From NCBI GenBank assembly GCA_016927065.1, contig JAFGNJ010000005.1, positions 186,001 to 250,000 of the forward strand: a stretch of 64,000 bases of DNA, written 5' to 3'. The notes beneath the pieces were generated by a model. That model searched no databases. It was given only the letters and a program-made list of their open reading frames with translations, and had not been told where the DNA came from. A program made the position numbers and the translations under genes. The DNA comes from Deltaproteobacteria bacterium (GTDB taxonomy: Bacteria; Desulfobacterota; B13-G15; RBG-16-54-18). Of this stretch, positions 44,748 through 53,097 are shown in pieces (position 1 is the stretch's first letter; every line of letters begins with the position of its first letter).

Positions 44748-45422
44748 ATGAAAAGATTATTACTTGTTTTTACCTTTTTAGTCTTTGTTTTATCAGCGTG
44801 TGCTGGTCACGTTAACTACATTAGGGAAAATCCTGACCGTCTTTCACCCGGTCTGAAAGCAAAGGCTTTTTTAAAAGCCTGGGGAGAGCCGGACGAACAA
44901 CTTTCTTACCATAATTTCCTAAACAAATACGGTTTGCGTGTTTCAGACCAGGTTGAGCCACATGTCGTGACAGGATCTGGAAGTGAATATGGACAACGAT
45001 CACATTACACTCATGAGACATTAGTTTGGATATACAAAAAACAACAAAAGATTCTTTTCTTCGAAAAGGGATACCTCGTGTACGATGCGCCTGGATCACT
45101 TGAGGTAGTGTGGAGATTGGTTGGGTGGGAAACCTTGTCCGAGTCTCCGCAGAGTGGACAGAAAGTTAAATCTCTTGAATCTCCAGAAAGAGATCATCAA
45201 CGGGAAACAACGTATAAAATAACGTATGAAGATGGCAGCAAATACCTCGGTGGCATTCTCGATGGCAAGAGGCATGGCCAGGGAACATATACCTGGCCTA
45301 GCGGTGACAAATATGTCGGTGAATGGATAAACAACAGAGCAATTGGTGGATGGTTCTACAAGACAACTGGCCGCAAACTATGGGTCTACCAAGACTCAGA
45401 GGGAAAGTGGATTGTTAAATAG
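44748..45422 (+). CDS. Lipoprotein with C-terminal MORN-repeat module (paralogue 2)
   Basis: 224 residues from the ATG at 44748 (GGAGAGG upstream). Signal peptide ends in the lipobox LSAC (Cys ~18), so it is a membrane-anchored lipoprotein. Residues ~25-130 contain KAFLKAWGEPDEQLSYHNF, like small outer-membrane assembly (BamE/SmpA-like) domains. The C-terminal ~65 residues repeat the MORN module of the upstream gene (YEDGSKYLGGILDGKRHGQG). Function unknown; likely envelope-associated. Confidence 0.75.
   Translation: MKRLLLVFTFLVFVLSACAGHVNYIRENPDRLSPGLKAKAFLKAWGEPDEQLSYHNFLNKYGLRVSDQVEPHVVTGSGSEYGQRSHYTHETLVWIYKKQQKILFFEKGYLVYDAPGSLEVVWRLVGWETLSESPQSGQKVKSLESPERDHQRETTYKITYEDGSKYLGGILDGKRHGQGTYTWPSGDKYVGEWINNRAIGGWFYKTTGRKLWVYQDSEGKWIVK
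45229..45420 (+). repeat. MORN module DNA, copy 2
   Basis: Partner of the copy at 44266-44462, same strand and same position at the gene's 3' end. The best-conserved stretches begin at 45255 and about 45292. Codon-level changes are mostly silent or conservative, which suggests selection on the protein. Confidence 0.8.
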
Positions 45423-45649
45423 TATTGATAACCGAACTCCTCGACCCTAAAGAACTAGTCAACACTGAAAAACTAGACATCTCTCACTTGCACGAAATAG
45501 TGGCATTAAGTGAGGTGCCGGCAAGAAAAGAGCTGCAACCATTTTGTCACCCTCAAAACAGAATTAATCAAAATAATTTAACTCGTCCCAAATTGACTTT
45601 TGTACTTACTTGATTTATAACTGCTAGAAAATACAGAGGAGGGGGAAAA

Positions 45650-45928
45650 ATGAAATTAAGCGTAAAAGGGTTAACCATTGCAGGTGCTATCGCGTGGGCA
45701 CTAGGAATGCTGGTCGTGGGAATCTTGAACCTTATATGGCCGGGGTATGGCAGGGAGTTTTTAGGCGTTATGGCATCCTTGTATCCTGGTTTCAAAGCTT
45801 CACGTACTTTCATTGATGCAATAGTAGGAATGCTGTATGCCCTGGTGGACGGGGCACTCAGCGGGTTCGTTTTTGCCCTGCTCTACAACACCTTTGTCGG
45901 CAAGGCCCCCAATAGAAGAAAAAAATAA
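45650..45928 (+). CDS. Small two-helix membrane protein
   Basis: 92 residues, ATG 5 nt after GGAGGGGG. Helix 1 covers LTIAGAIAWALGMLVVGILNL, helix 2 covers GMLYALVDGALSGFVFALLY, with SLYPGF between and a basic tail (NRRKK). Similar small proteins are found in many environmental bacteria, sometimes labelled holin-like; there is no phage gene here to support that. Role unknown. Confidence 0.7.
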   Translation: MKLSVKGLTIAGAIAWALGMLVVGILNLIWPGYGREFLGVMASLYPGFKASRTFIDAIVGMLYALVDGALSGFVFALLYNTFVGKAPNRRKK

Positions 45929-45968
45929 GGTTCAATCACTACGCTTTATAATGCAATGTGCGATCAAA

Positions 45969-46013
45969 GGCCTGGGTTAAAAGTATACCTGCCTTAGTGT
46001 GAAAACCCGGGCC
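45969..46013. terminator. Bidirectional terminator hairpin between convergent genes
   Basis: GGCCTGGGTT (45969-45978) pairs with AACCCGGGCC (46004-46013), 10 bp with one G-T pair and a 25-nt loop. It lies between the rightward small membrane protein and the leftward selenoprotein candidate. T-rich DNA flanks one side only (ATTTCTTCT). Confidence 0.5.
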
Positions 46014-46061
46014 ATTTCTTCTCGAATTGCTGAGGACCGCAGATACTACGTACAGGCGCCG

Positions 46062-46913
46062 CTATTTCTTCTTACCCTTCTTCAATTCAGACTCAATCAA
46101 ATTCTCAAAGCCTTGCAGGCTGGTCAATAGTTTTCCATTGACAAAAATGATGGGGATCCCCTCAATGCCTGCCTCATCGCCCTCTTTGAGATCTCTGGCA
46201 ATCAGTTTCTGAATGGATGGGTCTTCCATTGCCTTGTTAAATTTGTCCATATCAAGCTTGAGTGCCGTGGCAATCTCCTGAATCTTGGCATCATTCAGAA
46301 CTCTGTAATTTTCAAATAACTTGTGATGAAACGCGCTGAACTTTCCTTGTGCATGTGCTGCCAAGGCCGCAACAGCAGCCTTGTGAGCGAATGGGTGTAT
46401 GGAAGAAAGGGGGAAATTTTTAAAGACCAATTTGACCTTTTTGGAATATTTTTCCAGCACCTGCTGGAGTAGCGGTTCGAGTCCCGCACAGCCCGGTCAT
46501 TGATAGTCGCTGAACACCGCAACGGTAACCGGAGCACTCTTGGCACCTAGGAATGGAAGTCCGGAGATATCAAACTGATACACTTCTTCAAGCTGAATAA
46601 TCTGTACCGTATTCCCTGAACGACTGGTTACCACAAGGGAATTTTTTTCTTTGATATAGATCATTCTTTCGAAGCCCTTTTCAATGGCAATGCGATTGAC
46701 AATTTTTTCATCAGCAAACGAATAGACGGAGACTTCTCCCGCGGACAAGATATAGAGCCACTTGCCATCTGTTGACGCACACATGTCCTCTGGCGGAGCC
46801 TTAAGGTTGAGTTTCTCGCTGATCGTCCACTCTACCTGGGCGGGCATGACTGAGGTGGTAGAGAGTAAACCGATGAACAAAACTACGACGAGTATAATCG
46901 GTGCCTTTTTCAT
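46062..46913 (-). CDS. Candidate selenoprotein: exported DsbA-like thioredoxin-fold protein with in-frame TGA
   Basis: One frame of 284 codons with a single TGA at 46499-46497. Residues 1-25: signal peptide (ILVVVLFIGLLSTTSV). ~28-115: beta-propeller-like stretch (STDGKWLYILSAGEVSVY). Then TVAVFSDYQ-[TGA]-PGCAGLEPLL, where homologues have DYQCPYCA, so TGA replaces the first redox Cys to give U-P-G-C. The rest of the fold (VFKNFPLS, EGIPIIFVNGK with the cis-Pro) continues for 145 codons. A hairpin with AGGT loop lies ~35 nt after TGA (46453-46468). selA is at 54577. A periplasmic thiol oxidoreductase or disulfide isomerase is expected. Alternative: nonsense-mutated pseudogene. Confidence 0.82.
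46453..46468 (-). promoter_or_regulatory. Candidate bacterial SECIS hairpin
   Basis: On the minus strand TCCAGC-AGGT-GCTGGA: a 6-bp perfect stem with a loop containing GG, starting 29 nt after the in-frame TGA, with the loop ~35 nt after it. A short stem with G in the apical loop at such a distance is what bacterial SelB recognises. It needs folding and phylogenetic support. Confidence 0.5.
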
Positions 46914-47128
46914 AGCCTGTACCTCCTTTCCCCAAAGTGTTTGCTATCAAAAACACTATACAATATCAGCTGAGATAGCTGCAAACAAAAAATTCATTGT
47001 AAATTATACATTGCGTAAGATGGCTTGAAAAAGTGAGGTAAATAAACTATAGTTGTTAAGATATCACATTATCTTCTCCCCTCCAAGCACGAGAGGGAAG
47101 GATCAGTGTTCGCAGGGGGACCACGTTT

Positions 47129-47938
47129 TTGGGAAAGACGCAAAAAGAAAAGCTGCCCATTGGTATATTCGACTCAGGAGTTGGCGGATTGACGGTCTTT
47201 AAGGAAGTCATCAGCCTCTTGCCCACAGAAGACATCATCTATCTCGGGGATACGGCCCGGGTCCCCTACGGAACTCGTTCCCCACAGACCGTCATCAAAT
47301 ATTCGCAGGAAATCACGAGTTTTCTTCAACGCCAGGGGATTAAACTCCTGGTGGTAGCCTGCAATACCTCCTCGGCCGTGAGCCTGCCCACCCTTCAGAA
47401 GGAGAACACGATACCAGTCATCGGGGTAATCGAACCCGGTGCCAGATGGGCGGCAGAAGTGACCCAGAACAAAAAGGTAGGAGTCATCGGGACCGAGGGG
47501 ACGGTAAAAAGCCGAGCTTATGAGCAGACCATACAGATGATCGATCACGAGATCACCGTCATCAGTCGAGCGTGCCCACTCTTAGTTCCCCTTGCGGAGG
47601 AGGGATGGTTGGATGGTGAGGTGACTCGCCTGACGGCCCAAAGCTATCTCAACCCGCTGCGCGAGGAGCAGATAGATACCCTCGTGCTCGGATGTACCCA
47701 TTATCCCCTCTTGGAAGTGACCATTCGAGAGATCATGGGAGATGGTGTATATTTGGTCAACTCCGCCAAGGAAACAGCTAAAGAGGTACAGAAGATCTTG
47801 GATGCGGAAAGACTTACATCCCCCGGGGAAAAGAACGGATCGTATAGATTCTATGTCACCGATAATGTGGAACGTTTTATCGCGGTAGGAGAGAGATTCC
47901 TCGGGAGAACACTGGAAGCAGTAGAATTGGTATCGTGA
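47129..47938 (+). CDS. murI: Glutamate racemase
   Basis: 269 residues from a TTG after AGGGGG. IGIFDSGVGGLTVFKEV, VVACNTSSA and LGCTHYPLL give the two catalytic cysteines of the aspartate/glutamate racemase fold. It makes D-glutamate for peptidoglycan. It ends 3 bp before the convergent response-regulator-LpxC gene. Confidence 0.93.
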   Translation: MGKTQKEKLPIGIFDSGVGGLTVFKEVISLLPTEDIIYLGDTARVPYGTRSPQTVIKYSQEITSFLQRQGIKLLVVACNTSSAVSLPTLQKENTIPVIGVIEPGARWAAEVTQNKKVGVIGTEGTVKSRAYEQTIQMIDHEITVISRACPLLVPLAEEGWLDGEVTRLTAQSYLNPLREEQIDTLVLGCTHYPLLEVTIREIMGDGVYLVNSAKETAKEVQKILDAERLTSPGEKNGSYRFYVTDNVERFIAVGERFLGRTLEAVELVS

Positions 47939-47941
47939 TGC

Positions 47942-49285
47942 TCAAAGACCCATGCCCTTGCTGATCTCACGCAACAGAGCGATATTTTCGGTGTGGCCGG
48001 TCATATTGGCGGTAACCATCCCCTTGATCGAACGGTTCAGGAGGTAGAAATCGCCAAAGATATCGAGGATCTTATGACGGACGAACTCGTCGGGAAACCG
48101 CAATGTGGTATTAACAGCTCCTTTTTCATCCAAGAGGATAATGTTGTGTAGGTGTCCTCCTCCGGCCATTCCCATTTTGCTCAACTTTTCCGCATCCTTT
48201 AAAAAACCGAACGTCCTCGCAGGGGCAATATCCTGTTTAAAGTGCTCTGTTCCATTCAAGATAAAAGTGTGCTCCTGTTCCCCAATAGGTGGAGGATAAT
48301 TAAGACGATACCGCACACCGAAGGTATCGGCGGGTTCGATGTAGATGTATTTACTCTCCGGTGATTCCTCTCCCACCTGATAGCGGCGATCAACTACCAA
48401 CTCTTCGTAGCCAGCCATCTGTTCTTCAATACCCGCCTCCTCGATGATCCGGCAAAAATCGAGAGCAGAACCATCCATGATGGGGATCTCGCCATTGATC
48501 TTTATCAAAAGGTTATTGATGCGGTAGGCGTGCAGGACAGCCATGAAGTGTTCCACCGTCCTGATAACGGTCCTGCCCTTTGCCACCGAGGTGGCAAATT
48601 CTGTGGAAAGAACATAGTCCAAATGCCCCGGCACGTTCAGATCTTCAGAGAGCTTGCAGAAGACGATGCCACTGCCAGGAGGCATGGGGAGAAGGATCAT
48701 CCCCGTCTTCAGTCCGGAGTGAAGGCCGGTGCCATACAGAACCATACTTTGCTTGAGGGTGCGCTGAGATTTTACCCCTGGCTCCAAGATAGGCTTCGGG
48801 GATGGGGAGAGCGGTGGCGCTGGCTCATCGTCCGAGTGCTTCACGAAGGCGAATTGTTGCTGTCTATACTCGTTTTCCCTCAGGAGCCTCTGGAGACGCT
48901 TGCTTTCCAACTTTAATCTGCGGTGCTCGAGAGCCTTCTCCAAAATAACTAAAAGGATGTCCATAGAGAGGGGTTTTTCGATGAAATCAAAGGCCCCTAA
49001 TTTCACCGCCTTGATGGCGGTGGAAATGGTCCCATGCCCAGAGATGACGACTACAGCAGTATCAATATCTATCTCCTGCAATTTTTTAAGGACTTCAATC
49101 CCGTCCATATCGGGCATCCATATGTCCAGCAGGAGCGCATCAGGTGATTCCGCCTGATAATATTGTAGGGCCTCCCGACCGTCTCGTGCGGTAAGCGTCT
49201 CATACCCCTCATCCTGCAGGATGCCGACAATGGATTTGAGGATCTCTTCTTCGTCATCCACTACGAGGATTTTTGCTTTTTCCAT
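47942..49285 (-). CDS. lpxC: Response-regulator receiver-LpxC fusion
   Basis: 447 residues. 1-120: receiver domain (ILVVDDEEE, phospho-Asp in LLLDIWMPDMDG, Thr/Ser at VVISGHG, Lys at IEKPLS). ~120-165: helical linker with proline-rich stretch. ~170-447: LpxC, UDP-3-O-acyl-GlcNAc deacetylase: RTLKQSMVLYGTGLHSG, zinc His in TVEHFMAVLHA, HKILDIFGDFYL with the second His and Asp, and GHTENIALL with the catalytic His. LpxC is the committed step of lipid A. Fusion to a receiver suggests that phosphorylation tunes it. No kinase is adjacent. The reading frame is unbroken across the join. Confidence 0.93.
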   Translation of the reverse strand: MEKAKILVVDDEEEILKSIVGILQDEGYETLTARDGREALQYYQAESPDALLLDIWMPDMDGIEVLKKLQEIDIDTAVVVISGHGTISTAIKAVKLGAFDFIEKPLSMDILLVILEKALEHRRLKLESKRLQRLLRENEYRQQQFAFVKHSDDEPAPPLSPSPKPILEPGVKSQRTLKQSMVLYGTGLHSGLKTGMILLPMPPGSGIVFCKLSEDLNVPGHLDYVLSTEFATSVAKGRTVIRTVEHFMAVLHAYRINNLLIKINGEIPIMDGSALDFCRIIEEAGIEEQMAGYEELVVDRRYQVGEESPESKYIYIEPADTFGVRYRLNYPPPIGEQEHTFILNGTEHFKQDIAPARTFGFLKDAEKLSKMGMAGGGHLHNIILLDEKGAVNTTLRFPDEFVRHKILDIFGDFYLLNRSIKGMVTANMTGHTENIALLREISKGMGL

Positions 49286-49362
49286 AGTTATCTTCTACCC
49301 TTGCTTGTACCCTTGTTGGATGTTGTCTGTCTTTATAACATAAAGCCCTCATTCATGCAAAG

Positions 49363-49398
49363 AAAAAGGGGCTGGGAATTTTTTATCATCCAGCCCCC
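49363..49398 (-). terminator. Rho-independent terminator of hsp20
   Basis: Read on the minus strand: GGGGCTGG (49397-49390), 14-nt loop, CCAGCCCC (49375-49368), then TTTTTC. It lies directly after the hsp20 stop and before the lpxC fusion gene start. Confidence 0.8.
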
Positions 49399-49417
49399 TC
49401 TCGATGGCACTCTTTAA

Positions 49418-49858
49418 TTACTTGACCTCGATCTTTATCGACTTCTCTTTGGCCTGTTCCGTTTTGGGGAGGATTATCGTAATGACACCATCTTTGTAGT
49501 TGGCCCTGACCTTGTCTTCTTGTACCACTGCGGGGAGCCGTACCGAACGGGAGAATGAACCATAGGTCCTTTCTACAATGTGGTAGTTTTCTCCCTTTTC
49601 CTCACGCTCTCTCTTCTTTTCCCCTTTTAAGGTCAAGATCTCGTCGCTGAGCGTAGTATCCATCTCTTTGGGGTCAATCCCTGGCGCTTCTGCCTTCACC
49701 ACGACCGTATCTTTGGTCTCGGATACGTCAACTGAAGGTGCCCACTCCCCTCTTACCCATTCAGTGGGCTTTGCACCGGAGAATTGGTCCCACAGACGAT
49801 CCATCTCGCGACGTAAGCTATCTAGCTCCCCCCACGGTCTCCACGGTATGAGAGTCAT
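49418..49858 (-). CDS. Hsp20/alpha-crystallin small heat-shock protein
   Basis: 146 residues from the ATG at 49858 (AAAGGGGTG at 6-nt spacing); a GTG at 49867 would add three residues. WRPWGELDSLRREMDRLWDQF is the N-terminal arm, WAPSVDVSETKDTVVVKAE opens the alpha-crystallin domain, RSVRLPAVVQEDKVRANYKD is its end, and IKIEVK is the C-terminal IxI motif. It is an ATP-independent holdase. It is divergent from a sigma-32 gene 132 bp away. Confidence 0.93.
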   Translation of the reverse strand: MTLIPWRPWGELDSLRREMDRLWDQFSGAKPTEWVRGEWAPSVDVSETKDTVVVKAEAPGIDPKEMDTTLSDEILTLKGEKKREREEKGENYHIVERTYGSFSRSVRLPAVVQEDKVRANYKDGVITIILPKTEQAKEKSIKIEVK

Positions 49859-49990
49859 ACCTATCACCCCTTTCTTTGTATATTTGCCAAAATATTAATC
49901 ACCACTACACCATTTTCAAGGATAACACAGAAGAACCTGAAAGGGTTGTCATTTCTCCCTGATAGGATTAACATAAACGGAGGGGAAAAT

Positions 49991-50950
49991 ATGGCAAAAG
50001 ATGCTAAGAAGAAATCGGAAAAGCTTCACAACGATTTCGCCAAAATCGCCCCTCTGGATAAACCGGCAAGGGATGCCTTAGCGCCCTATGACCCCCTGCG
50101 CCATTATTTGCAAGAAATCAGTCACTCCCCTATCCTGAGTGCGGAAGAAGAACGGGAAATCGCCATCAGGTATCGTGAGCAGGGGGATAAGGAGGCTGCC
50201 TGGAAACTGGTGGTCTCCAATCTGAGATTGGTGGTAAAGATCGCCCTTGAGCACCACCGCTACTGGACCACCAATCTCTTAGACCTTATCCAAGAAGGCA
50301 ATGTGGGGCTCATGCAGGCGGTTACACGATTTGATCCCTATCGGGGGGTCAGATTTACCACCTACTCCTCTTTCTGGATCAGGGCCTACATCCTGAAGTT
50401 CATCATGGATAACTGGAGCTTGGTGCGCATCGGCACCACGCAGGCTCAGCGAAAGCTCTTCTTCGACCTGAAAAAGGAGAAAGAGAGACTGGAGCGGATG
50501 GGGTTTGACCCAGTTCCAAAACTAGTGGCCGAAAGCTTAAACGTCAAGGAGGATGAAGTGGTATCCATGGACCAGCGGATGGCGGGGGCGGATATCTCCC
50601 TCGACGCCCAGGTAGGGGATGATTCACGGACCACCTACGGAGACCTCCTCCCCGCAGGAATTCCCTCCCACGATGATCGACTGGGGGATAAAGAACTCAG
50701 GCAGCTCTTTGCCGAGAAATTAAGTGAATTCCGTCTCTCACTCAATGGGAGGAATCGGGAGATATTCGAGAAACGAATGATGGCTGAGAAGCCCCTGACC
50801 CTGCGAGAGATCGGGCAGAAATACGATATCTCCCCTGAACGAGTACGGCAGATAGAGGAGGAGATTCTGAAAAAGGCGAGGGAGTTTCTACAGCGGGAAA
50901 TCCCCGATTTCGATGCATACAGGGGGAATATATTTATCCCTCCCCATTAA
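49991..50950 (+). CDS. rpoH: RNA polymerase sigma-32 (heat-shock sigma factor)
   Basis: 319 residues from the ATG at 49991 after GGAGGGG; 15 more upstream codons have no match. Region 1.2/2 ([40 protein letters not shown]), the RpoH box [15 protein letters not shown], and region 4 ([19 protein letters not shown]) are in order. RpoH directs heat-shock transcription. Neighbouring hsp20 in the opposite direction could be a target. Confidence 0.88.
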   Translation: MAKDAKKKSEKLHNDFAKIAPLDKPARDALAPYDPLRHYLQEISHSPILSAEEEREIAIRYREQGDKEAAWKLVVSNLRLVVKIALEHHRYWTTNLLDLIQEGNVGLMQAVTRFDPYRGVRFTTYSSFWIRAYILKFIMDNWSLVRIGTTQAQRKLFFDLKKEKERLERMGFDPVPKLVAESLNVKEDEVVSMDQRMAGADISLDAQVGDDSRTTYGDLLPAGIPSHDDRLGDKELRQLFAEKLSEFRLSLNGRNREIFEKRMMAEKPLTLREIGQKYDISPERVRQIEEEILKKAREFLQREIPDFDAYRGNIFIPPH

Positions 50951-50990
50951 CCGCCGTAATTCCGGCATCTCATCGAGAAGGAGCAGTGTC

Positions 50991-52037
50991 GTGACGATCC
51001 GTGAGTCTTTGGAGGAGATAGAAAAAAAGACCCTTTCATCCCGAGCCCAGTTGAGCAGTCGGACCAAGGGGAGGGCGAGGGAGGAGCGGGAGTGTGATCT
51101 CCGCCCCCCCTTTCAGCGGGATAGGGATCGTATCATCCATTCCAAGGCCTTCCGCCGCCTCAAACACAAGACCCAGGTCTTTCTTTCACCCACAGGCGAT
51201 CACTATCGCACCCGGTTGACCCACACCCTGGAAGTCTCCCAGATTGCCCGAACCATTGCCAAGTCTCTGCGGCTCAATGAGGACCTCACCGAGGCCATCG
51301 CCCTCGCCCATGACCTGGGACATACCCCTTTCGGCCACGCCGGCGAGGAAGTCCTCAATCAGATCTCACCCCAGGGATTTTCCCACACTGACCAGAGCCT
51401 GCGGGTCGTCAATCTGCTGGAGCGGGAGGGCAAAGGGCTAAACCTCACCTACGAGGTAAGGGATGGAATCGTAAAACACTCTAAGGGGAGAGGTGCAATC
51501 ATCCCGCAGAACCCCTCGGAAAAGGCCGATACCGTGGAGGGGGTGGTGGTGCGGGTGGCTGACGTCATCGCCTATGTAAACCATGACCTCGACGATGCCA
51601 TCAGGGCCGGGGTTCTTGCTGAGGAAGATATTCCTCGCGAGTATTCCACCATCCTGGGCACAACCCACGGGGAAAGGATAGACGCCATGGTCAAGGATGT
51701 CATTAACAGCACACTCTCTTCTCAAGGGGATAGGCTACCCCTCACCATGAGCCCACCGATGCTGGAGGCCATGGTGAAACTGAGGGACTTCCTCTATGAT
51801 CAGGTATATGACTCCGAGATTGTTCACGGCGACTTTGTGAAGGCCTCCAAGATCTTGATTGAGCTCTATGAGCGATTTAACGAAGACGTCGACCTCTTTC
51901 TGCGAGAGATAGATCGAGATGAGCTCTACGATGCTCTTGACACGTGTGTATGCGACCACCTGGCCGGCATGACGGACCGTTACGCCTTTTATCTCTACGA
52001 GAGGATATTTCTTCCACGCCCCTGGGTGATCATGTAA
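50991..52037 (+). CDS. dgt: Deoxyguanosinetriphosphate triphosphohydrolase-like protein (dGTPase)
   Basis: 348 residues from a GTG at 50991 (AAGGAG upstream). [41 protein letters not shown] and [14 protein letters not shown] give the H...HD...D metal site of HD-domain dNTPases. The reaction removes triphosphate from dGTP, lowering dNTP pools. It is 40 bp after rpoH, perhaps co-transcribed. Confidence 0.9.
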   Translation: MTIRESLEEIEKKTLSSRAQLSSRTKGRAREERECDLRPPFQRDRDRIIHSKAFRRLKHKTQVFLSPTGDHYRTRLTHTLEVSQIARTIAKSLRLNEDLTEAIALAHDLGHTPFGHAGEEVLNQISPQGFSHTDQSLRVVNLLEREGKGLNLTYEVRDGIVKHSKGRGAIIPQNPSEKADTVEGVVVRVADVIAYVNHDLDDAIRAGVLAEEDIPREYSTILGTTHGERIDAMVKDVINSTLSSQGDRLPLTMSPPMLEAMVKLRDFLYDQVYDSEIVHGDFVKASKILIELYERFNEDVDLFLREIDRDELYDALDTCVCDHLAGMTDRYAFYLYERIFLPRPWVIM

Positions 52038-52054
52038 CAAAGGAGGAAATGGTA

Positions 52055-52336
52055 ATGTTGGAAAAGGCCCTGGATAAGATTGCAGAACAGATCACCGCGC
52101 TGGACGAGGCCTCCTTGACTCAGTTGCGTAAAAAGTATCTGGACAGGCTCTTCCAATTCGAGCCCACCAAGAAATGGGAGAAGGCGGTAATCATCTACTT
52201 CATCATCAACGGAGTAATCGCCAAGAACAACCTCTTCAACCAGCACATAGTGGCTGGGCAACAAGGGGAGACAGAAAAAGGTCTTGACGACAAAGGCCCG
52301 AAGGGGGGGAGGGGGAAATTGAAGGTTGTAAAATAG
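52055..52336 (+). CDS. Small helical protein of unknown function
   Basis: 93 residues. The ATG at 52055 has AGGAGG 8 nt upstream; one at 52049 is too close. The first ~60 residues are helical (LDKIAEQITALDEASLTQL; KAVIIYFIINGVIAKN), the tail is Gly/Lys-rich (GPKGGRGK). It follows dgt by 17 bp. Not recognised. Confidence 0.6.
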   Translation: MLEKALDKIAEQITALDEASLTQLRKKYLDRLFQFEPTKKWEKAVIIYFIINGVIAKNNLFNQHIVAGQQGETEKGLDDKGPKGGRGKLKVVK

Positions 52337-52345
52337 AGGAGTAAA

Positions 52346-52421
52346 GTCCCGTTCATTTTATTTGATTTTAGGACGGGACACATTTAAAATGTGGGGTGTG
52401 TGTCACCATTTAACAATGGTG
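52346..52421 (+). promoter_or_regulatory. Two hairpins before the membrane-protein gene
   Basis: Hairpin 1: GTCCCGT (52346-52352) with ACGGGAC (52373-52379), AT-rich loop of 20 nt. Hairpin 2: CACCATT (52404-52410), TAAC loop, AATGGTG (52415-52421). The first could end the upstream transcript; the second lies 38 bp before the GTG at 52460. Neither has a clear T-run. Confidence 0.4.
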
Positions 52422-52459
52422 AGGGGGAATTGATTTAAGGTCAGAAAAGGGAGAGAAAA

Positions 52460-52948
52460 GTGGAAGTTTTCAACAACCCCCTTTTGTTTGCTATGGTCAT
52501 CTTTCTCTCCATCAATGTCATTGTAGCCATTTTTGGCTTTTTTAATATTAGAAACATGCGGGGACGCTGGATAACCGCAATAGTTCAAACCCTAACGATC
52601 CCCCTCGTCCTTACTGCACCATCTTTTAAGGAAGATCTGAGTTGGTTGGGAGATTTTTTGATCGTCTTTATCTTAGCTGGTTCGACCAGTGTACTGTTCT
52701 CCCGTACTCTTGCTTATGTGATTAAACCAATCAAGGACAGAAGAACTTTATGGATCTTAACCATATTATTCAGTATTTTCGCACCTATACTCTTTGTATT
52801 GTTAATACTCCAGATATATCGATTTTCAATGGGAGAAGAAGGGTTTGGGATTGCAATCTGCGCTTTTTATGGGGTGTGTATTGTCGCTGCAGTTGCATTC
52901 ATCGTTAATATCGCAGTCAATGTAATGGACAAAGCAAGTGACAAATGA
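52460..52948 (+). CDS. Multi-helix membrane protein of unknown function
   Basis: 162 residues from a GTG after AAAAGGGAGAG. About five hydrophobic helices: LLFAMVIFLSINVIVAIFGF, a second near TAIVQTLTIPLVL, a third FLIVFILAGSTSVLF, a fourth ILTILFSIFAPILFVLLIL and a fifth IAICAFYGVCIVAAVAF. No motif is recognised. It stands alone between dgt-linked genes and the leftward radical SAM gene. Confidence 0.65.
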   Translation: MEVFNNPLLFAMVIFLSINVIVAIFGFFNIRNMRGRWITAIVQTLTIPLVLTAPSFKEDLSWLGDFLIVFILAGSTSVLFSRTLAYVIKPIKDRRTLWILTILFSIFAPILFVLLILQIYRFSMGEEGFGIAICAFYGVCIVAAVAFIVNIAVNVMDKASDK

Positions 52949-53097
52949 GATGTTAGTATCTATATAGGAGAAACTAAGGAATTGGGCCTTGACTGAAGAC
53001 ATGGATATTATTTTCTACCGGAAAGAAACCCTGCAAGAGGGGAAGAGAAAAAATTTGTAACCCCATTTTTCCCCTAACGGACTACAGAAACCGCCAG

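Noticed and set aside
45425..45613. 62-codon frame after the second MORN gene
   Set aside because: No ribosome site, no domain, and composition like non-coding DNA.
46497..46913. Two separate genes, a short exported protein and a thioredoxin C-terminal fragment
   Set aside because: The frame is continuous, the cut is inside the redox motif, and the second part lacks a start with a ribosome site; a TGA-encoded selenocysteine explains both.
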